Assembly (NCBI GenBank): GCA_964522665.1
Contig: CAZFVY010000116.1
Location: 1-22,035 of the forward strand
From: CAZFVY01 sp964522665
GTDB lineage: Bacteria > Verrucomicrobiota > Verrucomicrobiia > Limisphaerales > CAZFVY01
Length of the DNA: 22,035 bases
Direction: 5' to 3'
Shown here: piece after piece, positions 1 to 7,176 of the stretch
Layout: each line of letters begins with the position of its first letter
Position numbering within the stretch: the first letter of the stretch is position 1
Notes under the pieces: generated by a model
Told to the model about the DNA's origin: nothing
Databases searched by the model: none
Seen by the model: the letters and a program-made list of their open reading frames with translations, nothing else
Translations under genes and position numbers: made by a program

Positions 1-260
1 ACGCGCTTGATTTCCTCCTGGACCTCGTCGAACTTGCGGCCCATGAAGCGTTTGATGGAATAGACGGTATTCCGGGGGTTCGTCACGGCCTGGCGTTTGG
101 CGGCGTCGCCGACCAAACGTTCACCGGTCTTGGTAAATGCAACGACGGACGGAGTGGTGCGTTTGCCTTCGGAATTCTCGATCACCAAAGGTTCGCCCCC
201 CTCCATTACCGCCATGCAGGAGTTGGTCGTGCCTAAATCAATGCCAAGTACTTTTGCCAT
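1..260 (-). CDS. dnaK: Chaperone DnaK (Hsp70), N-terminal fragment
   Basis: The fragment encodes about the first 86 residues of the ATP-dependent cytoplasmic chaperone DnaK, which works with DnaJ and GrpE in protein folding. Reading leftward from the ATG at 258-260, the protein opens with MAKVLGIDLGTTNS, the phosphate-1 loop of the Hsp70 actin-like ATPase. It continues with the conserved GKRTTPSVVAF, ERLVGDAAKRQA and NTVYSIKRFMGRKF stretches. The gene runs off the left edge, so the rest of the ATPase domain and the substrate-binding domain are not visible. No Shine-Dalgarno sequence precedes the start; the upstream bases are an A/T run. No CIRCE element (TTAGCACTC-N9-GAGTGCTAA) is seen upstream, so HrcA control is not supported here. 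The identification is very secure from sequence alone. Confidence 0.97.
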   Translation of the reverse strand, partial: MAKVLGIDLGTTNSCMAVMEGGEPLVIENSEGKRTTPSVVAFTKTGERLVGDAAKRQAVTNPRNTVYSIKRFMGRKFDEVQEEIKR

Positions 261-311
261 AAAAAATCAAATTTCTATCAGCCTATAAGCACATTAGGCG
301 CCAGGGGTTTG

Positions 312-359
312 AATAATATATAAGTATATTATTATAAGTAGTTTACGATTTATCTACCA
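312..359 (-). promoter_or_regulatory. Candidate dnaK promoter with AT palindrome
   Basis: This is an AT-rich island in GC-rich DNA, 50-100 bp upstream of dnaK. On the minus strand a perfect TATAAT lies at 331-336. A poor -35 match (TGGTAG, 354-359) sits 17 bp away. Overlapping its downstream side is a perfect inverted repeat, AATAATATA (312-320) and TATATTATT (325-333), with a TAAG loop. The -10 box is convincing, the -35 is not. The palindrome could be an operator or simply promoter AT-richness. Confidence 0.45.
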
Positions 360-374
360 CCTCGGCCAAACTTG

Positions 375-603
375 TGAATCATGGGACAAACGGGACAGAA
401 TGGCGCACCAAGATGGCGCGTGTCTCACTTGGGATGGCACAGATGGAAGCGGATGGAAGCGATCGCCGACTCTTTTCAGCAAGAGCGTCTGTCACACTTC
501 GAGGGAAGACTGAGACTAGGGAATCGCGAGGCTTCTTGAGCGAGATTCGTAGCCGCTACATTCGGACTCACGCGACTCGGCCCTTCGTCGGACGCAGAAG
601 CCA
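375..603. other. Gene-free stretch with short degenerate repeats
   Basis: Between the dnaK promoter and the end of the ATPase gene I see no convincing gene. Positions 442-451 and 452-461 are an exact tandem copy of GATGGAAGCG. The preceding 60 bp carry related GGGACA and GATGGC words at roughly 10-bp spacing, giving a degenerate tandem-repeat look. The remainder up to 603 has no recognisable motif. An ORF can be drawn across it, but it runs into the 3' end of the opposite-strand ATPase gene and has no recognisable protein features. Confidence 0.4.
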
Positions 604-1773
604 CTACGCCATCATCTCCCGAATCTTAGTTAGGTCTCGCCAGGCGACGGCGAAAAACCGTCCGGCGTCATCCAGCGGAAACGTCTCGTTTCCTGGATAA
701 ATCTCGAATACCCGCCGAATACCGAGATCGTCCGCCGTGATTCTCATGGAATTCGTGATCCGTGGGACATCACTTCGTTTGAATTCGAACCCAAATCGCA
801 ACCCGTTAGCGGTTGTGATGAGGTCAAGTTCGGCTCCGCTTTGCACTGAGTAGTGAAAACAATCGTCCTCGTGGAGACCGGCTTCGTGAATCACATGCTC
901 AAGGCAAAAACTCTCCCATGAGAATCCCATTCGGCCGGAAGTCTCGACTTGCTCCACCGTTTCAAGTCCGAGCAGCGCATGGAGGAGGCCAGTGTCGCGA
1001 AGATAGAGTTTCGGGGTTCGACGTACCCGCTTCGCGACATTGGCAAAGAACGGCGGCAAGACACGGAGCAGGTAGGCGCCCTCCAATACGTCCAGGTACC
1101 GCTGAACGGTCTTGAAATCGACGCCTACATCACGGCCGAGCAAGGAAGCGTTCACTGCCATGCCGTTGTGGCTCGCCAGCAGGAGCAACAGCCGGCGCAA
1201 CTGCTGCGGTGACAACCGACTATCCGCGAACGCGAGCAGGTCTCGCTGGAGGAAGGCGCTGATGAAATCCCGGCGCCACTTCAGGGATCCAGCGTCGCTT
1301 CCGGCGATAAACGATTCCGGAAACCCGCCCCGCAACCACAGCGTTTCCTGATGGTGGGAGCCTACCTCGCTCGCCACGAACCCGGCCATCTCGATGCGAA
1401 AAACTCTACCCGCCAGCGTTTCGGAGGCGTGTCGAACCAAGCGCGGCGCGGCGCTGCCCAAAAGAACAAACCGCGCCGGCATCTCGGGCCGGTCTGCGAG
1501 CACTCGCAAAACGGGGAACAATTCTGGCAGGATTTGAACCTCATCCAGCACGACGCGTCCCCGCAACGAAGCAAGCGTACCCATCGGGTTGTCCTCAAGT
1601 CGGCTGCGGTGGAGGTAGTTTTCGAGGTCGAACCAATGGGTATCGCGCCGCCCCTCATAATACCGTGCCAAGGTCGTTTTTCCGCACTGGCGCGGTCCGA
1701 GCAGCAGGGTAATCGGTCGAGTGGCCAGTCCCTCTTCTATGCGGCTCAATAGTTTAGAGCGTTCGTAGCGCAT
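604..1773 (-). CDS. AAA-family ATP-binding protein with C-terminal DUF4143 domain
   Basis: This 389-aa cytoplasmic protein belongs to the widespread but poorly understood AAA_14/DUF4143 ATPase family. Residues 26-33 form a Walker A motif (GPRQCGKT), and VVLDEVQ near 74-80 is the Walker B with D77 and E78. The middle holds a winged-helix-like stretch (about 195-240). The C-terminal DUF4143 region contains D317 and E330-F-K332 (AELDLI then FGFEFK), the layout of a PD-(D/E)XK nuclease-like fold. Length is normal for the family. The start at 1773 lies only 4 bp from a perfect palindrome shared with the divergent STAND gene, which suggests shared or self-regulation. The family's true activity is unknown. 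It is common in accessory and defence-rich DNA, so a link to the neighbouring STAND gene is plausible but inferred. Confidence 0.85.
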   Translation of the reverse strand: MRYERSKLLSRIEEGLATRPITLLLGPRQCGKTTLARYYEGRRDTHWFDLENYLHRSRLEDNPMGTLASLRGRVVLDEVQILPELFPVLRVLADRPEMPARFVLLGSAAPRLVRHASETLAGRVFRIEMAGFVASEVGSHHQETLWLRGGFPESFIAGSDAGSLKWRRDFISAFLQRDLLAFADSRLSPQQLRRLLLLLASHNGMAVNASLLGRDVGVDFKTVQRYLDVLEGAYLLRVLPPFFANVAKRVRRTPKLYLRDTGLLHALLGLETVEQVETSGRMGFSWESFCLEHVIHEAGLHEDDCFHYSVQSGAELDLITTANGLRFGFEFKRSDVPRITNSMRITADDLGIRRVFEIYPGNETFPLDDAGRFFAVAWRDLTKIREMMA

Positions 1774-1777
1774 CGGT

Positions 1778-1806
1778 GCAATTTAGGAGTTTGACTCCTA
1801 AATTGC
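1778..1806. promoter_or_regulatory. Perfect 13-bp-arm palindrome between divergent genes (probable operator)
   Basis: GCAATTTAGGAGT (1778-1790) and ACTCCTAAATTGC (1794-1806) are exact reverse complements separated by TTG. The element takes up 29 of the 40 bp between the two divergent start codons (1773 and 1814). A DNA palindrome at this position can bind a dimeric regulator and control both genes. In RNA it would form a strong hairpin in either transcript, hiding an AGGAG. The symmetry is seen directly; the operator role is inference. Confidence 0.75.
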
Positions 1807-1818
1807 AAATGGTATGTT
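1791..1818 (+). promoter_or_regulatory. Candidate promoter overlapping the palindrome and STAND start
   Basis: TTGACT (1791-1796, 5 of 6 to the -35 consensus) spans the palindrome centre. TATGTT (1813-1818, 4 of 6 to the -10) follows after 16 bp and overlaps the ATG at 1814. If real, transcription would start near 1825 and the ATG at 1814 could not be used. The in-frame GTG at 1826 would then give a leaderless start. This is a weak but testable alternative. Confidence 0.3.
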
Positions 1819-4800
1819 CGTGATCGTGAAAACTGGTGAGCCAGATCATCCAACGGGCTATTCTGCCACTGCGTTGCCGCTTTTTGAAAAGTTGAGCGCA
1901 GATGAATTTGAGCAATTCTGCACCGAGTTGCTGAATTTCAACCCGGTGATTTATCGCGAGCAGAATGGCATGGTGGTCGGTTTGCGAATCGTCGATGCGA
2001 GCAGACTCGGGTCGGGAACAGCCCAAGGAGGGGCCGATATTTGCGCAAAAGACGACCACGGCGGAGTTTGGTACTTCCAATGCAAGCGCAAGAAGGAATT
2101 CCATGCGTCCGATGTTCTTGCCGCAGTCGCGCTTGCCGAAGAAAACCTTCCGCACGCCGATCATTACGTGCTAGTTACGACCTGTGGCCTGTCACAGAAA
2201 GCACAACTAAAAATGGGGCCGAAATGGTCGTGGTGGAATGCCTCGCAAGTTACGACCGAGGTGCAGAAACTAAGTCCGATCGAGCGAGGGATGACGCTTG
2301 TTCACCGCTTCTTTGGTCGCGCATGGACGAAGACCCTTTTCCCGTGGGGCAGCCAGCCGTGGCAGACCACGGAGGAGTTTTTCGACTTAAACAGCGGACC
2401 TGGGCATCGACTTGATCGTCACACCAAGCAGTTCATTCAACGGGGCGATGCGCTCAAGAACTTGGAATCATTTTGCCGCGACGGGGCGGGGCGGGCGCTA
2501 ATCGTCAGCGCAGCTGGCGGGCAGGGAAAGAGTCGCCTTTTGATTGAGTTAGCCCACCGACTGTCACCGACAAATCATTCGGGCGGGGCGCCTCGCGTTC
2601 GCTTCTTAAACGCTCGACAAGTTCTCACCCCCGATCAGGCTGATTTGCTTGCTCGGGAAAAAGACTTGGTCTTGGTCATCGATGATGCCCATCGTCAGGT
2701 CGCCCTCGTGAGCGAGGTTGCGCGGATAACGGCAAAGGGAGAATCAATACACTTAATCGTTGTCACCCGCCCACAAGCGGTAGACGTGCTCCAAAGTGAA
2801 CTCTTCTCTCACTATTTCGGAAAGCTGGTCGAGCCTCCGCTAGTCTTGCCAGCATGGAGTCAGGCCGAAATCTTCAGGCTAGCACAGCAGTCACTGGATC
2901 CTCAGCACCAGCTCCAGGCACCACAACTCGCGGAATTATCGGATTACTGTCCGATACTGGTTGTCATGGGTGGGGCGCAAATCAATACCGACAAAGGTCT
3001 GGAAGAAATGAAGGATTCGGCAACATTCCGCGAAAGAGTATTCAGAAGCTTTTCTCACGATTTCCTCGATTCTCAGCCATCGAACCGTCGGGAGAGGCTG
3101 GACCGCTTGATCAAGTTTTTATCCTTTGTCTCACCTACACCCAAAAACGATAACTTGTCCGACCGTGCTGCCAGCATTCTCGGTTGTTCGGAGTTAGACG
3201 TAAAGGAGGATATTGCTCTACTTCTAGCTTCAGGATTAGCGGTCGAAAATCGCGAGGGCATTCGCCTCTACCCCGATCTCTTCGCGGACGCGGTGCTCCT
3301 TGATGCTTGCCTCGACAGTGCCCGTCGGCCGTCCGCCATGCACCAAGAAATCATAAGGAAACTCCCGGTCGGCGATTTTCCCGCCTTGATGCTGAATCTA
3401 GCCCAGGCGGATTGGGAGGCTCGAACACGGAAAGGATCTCTAGGCTCGCTTTTTGACCCAATTTGGAAGGAGTTCAAGCGCCGCTTCGACGAGGCTTCCT
3501 GGGGTGACGGCGATTCGGAGGTTTCCCAATTCATGGTTGCGCTGTTTGACGCGCAGGCGCGGCGGGAGCAGCGCGTTGACCGTTCTGCCATGCTGCGCCA
3601 ATGGGCATCGTTCGCAATATTCCTCCCCGAGCGCACGATCGAGTTGGCAGAGTTATCCATCGCCAGCGTCAAAGCGCTCTTGGCGGAGCAACCCGATCAA
3701 CCGACCTCAGCATACCCATGGGCGCGCATGTGCGCCGCGGTGCCTCTTCTTCTTAAACCGATCATCAGTTCGCATTCCGACGAATACGCGAACCGAGCGC
3801 TGAACATTCTCTGGTCTCTAGACGCTGAGGAACCGCTTCAAGAGTGGCAGAGAGAATCCAATGCGATCGCTGTAATCGCCGATGCAGCCTGCTTCGGTAT
3901 CTATAGGCCGCAGAATGTTCAATCCCGGGTGCTTGATTGGTTTTTCCAAAAGGCGAGCGAGGTGGCTACTCTCGAACGTCTCCGTCAACAGCCCTGGATT
4001 CTCAATGCCTTGCTAAAGCCATTCTTCGCCAGGGATCTCGAACATGTTTCCTCAGACGGACTCCAGATTACGCTTTCAGAATTGAACATCGATCCCGAGA
4101 AAACTCGCGGGCTCCGGCAGAAGGCGCTGGAACTGGCAAAGCGCTTTTTGTGTTTGAGCGACGTTCGCTTGGCAAACGCGGTAATCCCGACGATTCAACA
4201 AGCAATTCGTCCGCTAGTTGCACATTTTGGTAAGGTCGTCACACTCGCAGAGCAGGCTGGTTGGCGCGGCGAACGATTGGCGGCCCTGGAAATCGTCAAG
4301 CTGGCAGCCCTGCAGCATGCCGGTTCACCATCCATACTATTCCGGTTGCGCCGGATACTTTTGCACGGCCTTGAATATGACCCTGACGAGGTGGTCCGCG
4401 GTGAGCGGAGACGAATTTTGCACGGGATGCCCGACACTTTTGAAGCGCGGCTCACGCGGGTTCTGACTTCTTTCGCGCATGACGAGCTTAAACTTAAAAA
4501 TGGGCCTGATTCCGAGCCGGACTTTGATGGGGCGGAAATCGAATGGACGCGACTGCTAAAATCAACCGGCCAAGAAGTGGTCGAGCGGTTCAAGACAGTC
4601 AGAGAATTCTGCGAATTCCTTCGTAAACTAATATCCGATCTCGTGACGGACAAATCGCCAGGGAACGGCTGGGAGTTATTCGCGTCAGTTCTCGAGGCAT
4701 CGCCGTCATGGTCGGCCCCGCTGCTCGATCAAATAATGAACGCTTCGGACCTGGCGCTCGATCGGTTCATCTCGGTAGTACTCCACCATGCGGCCATCCT

Positions 4801-5839
4801 TGCGCCGGATGCTTATCGTAGCGCAATCGAATTGCTTCCCGCGAGAGGCCGCTCCAATCTGGTGTGCTCGCTGGTGAATCGTTTCGGCTGGAGGCAGCTT
4901 CATGGAGGGGGCTTGGATTCACTGGAGCGCCAATCCCTATTGGCGATCACAAGCCGAATCGAGGTGGAAGTAGTGGACGCTCTCATATCGGTAGCGGGCC
5001 TTCACCTAAGCGGGGACCCCGAATTGGCACTGGATGTACTCTGCCGTCTGCGGCCTAGCAGTGAACAAGGTTATTTGCAACTGCTGAGCGCGCTCGCACA
5101 ATTGGCTACCAAACATCAGCAGGGCTTGGACGCGGAGAAAGTTGTCCGCTGCCTTGAATCGGTGGTCGAACACTCTTTCAATGCCAGGTCCGAGAAACAC
5201 GATCTTGAGGTAATCGGCGCAAGCTTTCCAAAGCAGGTTTATCAGCACCTTCGCCAGCGCTACCAACGCGCGGAGCGCGAACCGAAGCGGCAGGGCATCC
5301 ACGGCGTCGAATCATTCTCACTCGGCCCGATCGACGAGTCGGATTTTATGGAGCAGGAAATTCGTGGGCTTTGGCTTGAAGCCGTAGGCGCCGCGCGGCA
5401 CTCCTTTAGCCAGGACTATCGCTTAACGTTGATTCGTTCACTACTATTTTCGAGGCCTTCCACTTCGACTGCCCGGATTCAGAATCTCGTTGCGGAATGC
5501 CATACTCCAGGGGAATTGGTTCTCGCCGCAAGATTGAGTTCTTATCACAACTGCCGTTTTGTGTTTGAACAGCCTGAGCTTGTTCGGGCGATGTTGACGC
5601 GGGCTGAAGAACTCGACGCCGCCAAGGACGTCCACGAGACGCTATTGCTCTCTGTTATTGGTCGCGGTCGATCGTTTGGACCCGCGGGCACGGACCCTGA
5701 GTCCCGTTATGTCTTAGAGCGTTACGACGCGACCGCAAATCGCTTCCGCGATGACCCAGTGCTGGGCGATTTTTATCGCGCTGTATCCGAATCAGAATCT
5801 GAACACCTTCAAGCAATGCCGCAGGTTGCTCGCGAATAG
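1814..5839 (+). CDS. Mrr-like nuclease / STAND-like NTPase fusion, probable antiviral (Avs-like) defence protein
   Basis: This large 1341-aa protein has three regions. Residues about 25-165 look like an Mrr/PD-(D/E)XK endonuclease: an FEQFCTELL helix, D75 in GGADI, then Q89-C90-K91 in YFQCKRK, the D...QxK active-site pattern. Residues about 205-450 form a P-loop NTPase: Walker A AAGGQGKS with K239, Walker B LVLVIDD with D290/D291, and VVTRP with R319 at the usual sensor position. The remaining roughly 850 residues are predicted from composition to be mostly helical, without an obvious repeat, and are suited to ligand sensing. Nuclease-STAND-helical sensor is the known plan of Avs and related prokaryotic NLR-like proteins, in which phage protein binding triggers oligomerisation and DNA cleavage. 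The codon use (frequent TTG, TTA, ATA, AGA) is less GC-biased than in flanking genes, suggesting transfer. It diverges from the DUF4143 ATPase across a palindrome. The family assignment is by architecture only. The start codon is uncertain (1814 ATG or 1826 GTG). Confidence 0.8.
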   Translation: MFVIVKTGEPDHPTGYSATALPLFEKLSADEFEQFCTELLNFNPVIYREQNGMVVGLRIVDASRLGSGTAQGGADICAKDDHGGVWYFQCKRKKEFHASDVLAAVALAEENLPHADHYVLVTTCGLSQKAQLKMGPKWSWWNASQVTTEVQKLSPIERGMTLVHRFFGRAWTKTLFPWGSQPWQTTEEFFDLNSGPGHRLDRHTKQFIQRGDALKNLESFCRDGAGRALIVSAAGGQGKSRLLIELAHRLSPTNHSGGAPRVRFLNARQVLTPDQADLLAREKDLVLVIDDAHRQVALVSEVARITAKGESIHLIVVTRPQAVDVLQSELFSHYFGKLVEPPLVLPAWSQAEIFRLAQQSLDPQHQLQAPQLAELSDYCPILVVMGGAQINTDKGLEEMKDSATFRERVFRSFSHDFLDSQPSNRRERLDRLIKFLSFVSPTPKNDNLSDRAASILGCSELDVKEDIALLLASGLAVENREGIRLYPDLFADAVLLDACLDSARRPSAMHQEIIRKLPVGDFPALMLNLAQADWEARTRKGSLGSLFDPIWKEFKRRFDEASWGDGDSEVSQFMVALFDAQARREQRVDRSAMLRQWASFAIFLPERTIELAELSIASVKALLAEQPDQPTSAYPWARMCAAVPLLLKPIISSHSDEYANRALNILWSLDAEEPLQEWQRESNAIAVIADAACFGIYRPQNVQSRVLDWFFQKASEVATLERLRQQPWILNALLKPFFARDLEHVSSDGLQITLSELNIDPEKTRGLRQKALELAKRFLCLSDVRLANAVIPTIQQAIRPLVAHFGKVVTLAEQAGWRGERLAALEIVKLAALQHAGSPSILFRLRRILLHGLEYDPDEVVRGERRRILHGMPDTFEARLTRVLTSFAHDELKLKNGPDSEPDFDGAEIEWTRLLKSTGQEVVERFKTVREFCEFLRKLISDLVTDKSPGNGWELFASVLEASPSWSAPLLDQIMNASDLALDRFISVVLHHAAILAPDAYRSAIELLPARGRSNLVCSLVNRFGWRQLHGGGLDSLERQSLLAITSRIEVEVVDALISVAGLHLSGDPELALDVLCRLRPSSEQGYLQLLSALAQLATKHQQGLDAEKVVRCLESVVEHSFNARSEKHDLEVIGASFPKQVYQHLRQRYQRAEREPKRQGIHGVESFSLGPIDESDFMEQEIRGLWLEAVGAARHSFSQDYRLTLIRSLLFSRPSTSTARIQNLVAECHTPGELVLAARLSSYHNCRFVFEQPELVRAMLTRAEELDAAKDVHETLLLSVIGRGRSFGPAGTDPESRYVLERYDATANRFRDDPVLGDFYRAVSESESEHLQAMPQVARE

Positions 5840-5899
5840 GCAAGCCTTGAGGTAGCGGTCGGAATCCCAGTTGCGCTCTGGCGCTCGGCTTGCTCGCGC

Positions 5900-6850
5900 C
5901 TACGCCCCGCAGCACTTCTTGTATTTCTTGCCGCTGCCGCAGGGGCACGGCTCGTTGCGGCCAACCTTCGGCTGGGCGGCGGCCGCTCGGGAAAGCGCGG
6001 GCAGATCGAAATCCGATTGGGGGGCAAACGGATCAGCCTCCTCGGCGCCGGTAAGGCGGACCTTTGCCTTTTTGGCGGCGGCGCGGCGGTAGAGGCGCCG
6101 GAGTAACTCGTGGCGACCCGCGATAAAGGCGCCGAGATCAGGTTGGACGGTCTGGAGCGCCGCCAGCAGGCTTTGGGCGGTGGGTCCACCGTCCTCGGCC
6201 GGTTCGTGCGCTTCAATGATTGAGGTTTGGTAGTTGTAGCGAAACGTCAGGACCGGTTCGAGTGGGGAGTCTTGTGGCCGACCGTCGGACGGGAGGCGGA
6301 AAAAGGACAACATCAACTCGCGGCAATCGCAATCGGTACGCACGCAGTATTGGTCATCCAGCAACCATCGGTCGCCCGCCAACTGGAATTCGGTGGGGGT
6401 CGCGTACGGCAGGATTTCGTAGTACCCGACAAGAGTGGCGTCCTCGCCGAGGAGGAGTTCCGGCGGGAACACCGCCTCAAAGTGGTCCGGGTCGGCGTTC
6501 TCGGTCGCGCGACGTTTGGTGGTGAGGTAGAGAACGCGCAGTTGGTTCCACTCGGCGGCGCCGATTTCCGCGGCGATCGCCCGCGCTAAACCGAACGTGG
6601 TTCGGTCGGACTTGAGGCGCTCCAGATTGCTGACCTCCAACTCTCTCAGGTCCATTTCAAAGCGGACGCCCGTGGCGGGGCTCGGCGAGCCGTCGGCGTC
6701 CGGTTGGACATCGAGCGTAATGGACTCGCACTGGCAGGTCGGGTTTTGACAAACCTGCGCGGTGAGACGAAATTTCTGGCCAGCCAAGGCGCCTTTTTCC
6801 AGCGCCAGACTGCCCGTAAGGTCTTCCGTGGTGGATAACGTCAGTTGCAC
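5900..6850 (-). CDS. SEC-C zinc-binding domain protein with two extra Cys clusters
   Basis: This 316-aa protein is of unknown function. Its last 20 residues are a textbook SEC-C motif (NEPCPCGSGKKYKKCC) with C302, C304, C313 and C314. The same zinc-binding tail is found in SecA and in many unrelated proteins. Two further clusters with identical spacing, C-x4-C-x-C, occur at C34/C39/C41 and C169/C174/C176. Each is followed by a short hydrophobic strand, which hints at an internal duplication. There is no signal peptide or membrane segment, so it is probably cytoplasmic. It converges on the STAND gene with a 60-bp gap and is divergent from the aldehyde dehydrogenase. The ATG at 6850 is the natural start. 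The name follows the tail; what the N-terminal 290 residues do is unknown. Confidence 0.85.
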   Translation of the reverse strand: MQLTLSTTEDLTGSLALEKGALAGQKFRLTAQVCQNPTCQCESITLDVQPDADGSPSPATGVRFEMDLRELEVSNLERLKSDRTTFGLARAIAAEIGAAEWNQLRVLYLTTKRRATENADPDHFEAVFPPELLLGEDATLVGYYEILPYATPTEFQLAGDRWLLDDQYCVRTDCDCRELMLSFFRLPSDGRPQDSPLEPVLTFRYNYQTSIIEAHEPAEDGGPTAQSLLAALQTVQPDLGAFIAGRHELLRRLYRRAAAKKAKVRLTGAEEADPFAPQSDFDLPALSRAAAAQPKVGRNEPCPCGSGKKYKKCCGA

Positions 6851-7176
6851 GTCGCGATCCTAATCCGGTTGAGCGGCGGAGCGCAAATCGCGAGTGGAAC
6901 GGCACGGGCGAAGGCATACTGGAACGCCTTGCCCGAGCTTGGACTCCTTCCGGGCGGGTTCGAGAAAAAGGGCCGCTCGTCGTCGGCTGACCAGGCATGG
7001 TCGCGGGCGGTCCGCGTCCAAACCGCCCTGTTTTAAGGTTGAATGTCAGCGGATTCTCGGCAGTCATTATGGGCGGTGGACGATCCGCCGTGACCGCCGC
7101 CCGCCGCGTGAGCGTGGCGAAGCCGTTCGCGCGGGCAGAATGAGTCCGCGCCTCGGCGCGAGTTGAACCGAAGATT
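6851..7176. other. Divergent intergenic region, no gene recognised
   Basis: This is the 326 bp between the divergent SEC-C and aldehyde dehydrogenase starts. It must hold both promoters, but I find no convincing -35/-10 pair, no tRNA cloverleaf and no long inverted repeat. Short ORFs cross it in both directions without any recognisable protein features. Confidence 0.5.

Noticed and set aside
6950..6980. GGGTTCGAGAAA resembling a tRNA T-loop
   Set aside because: No acceptor, D or anticodon stem can be built around it, so it is not a tRNA gene.
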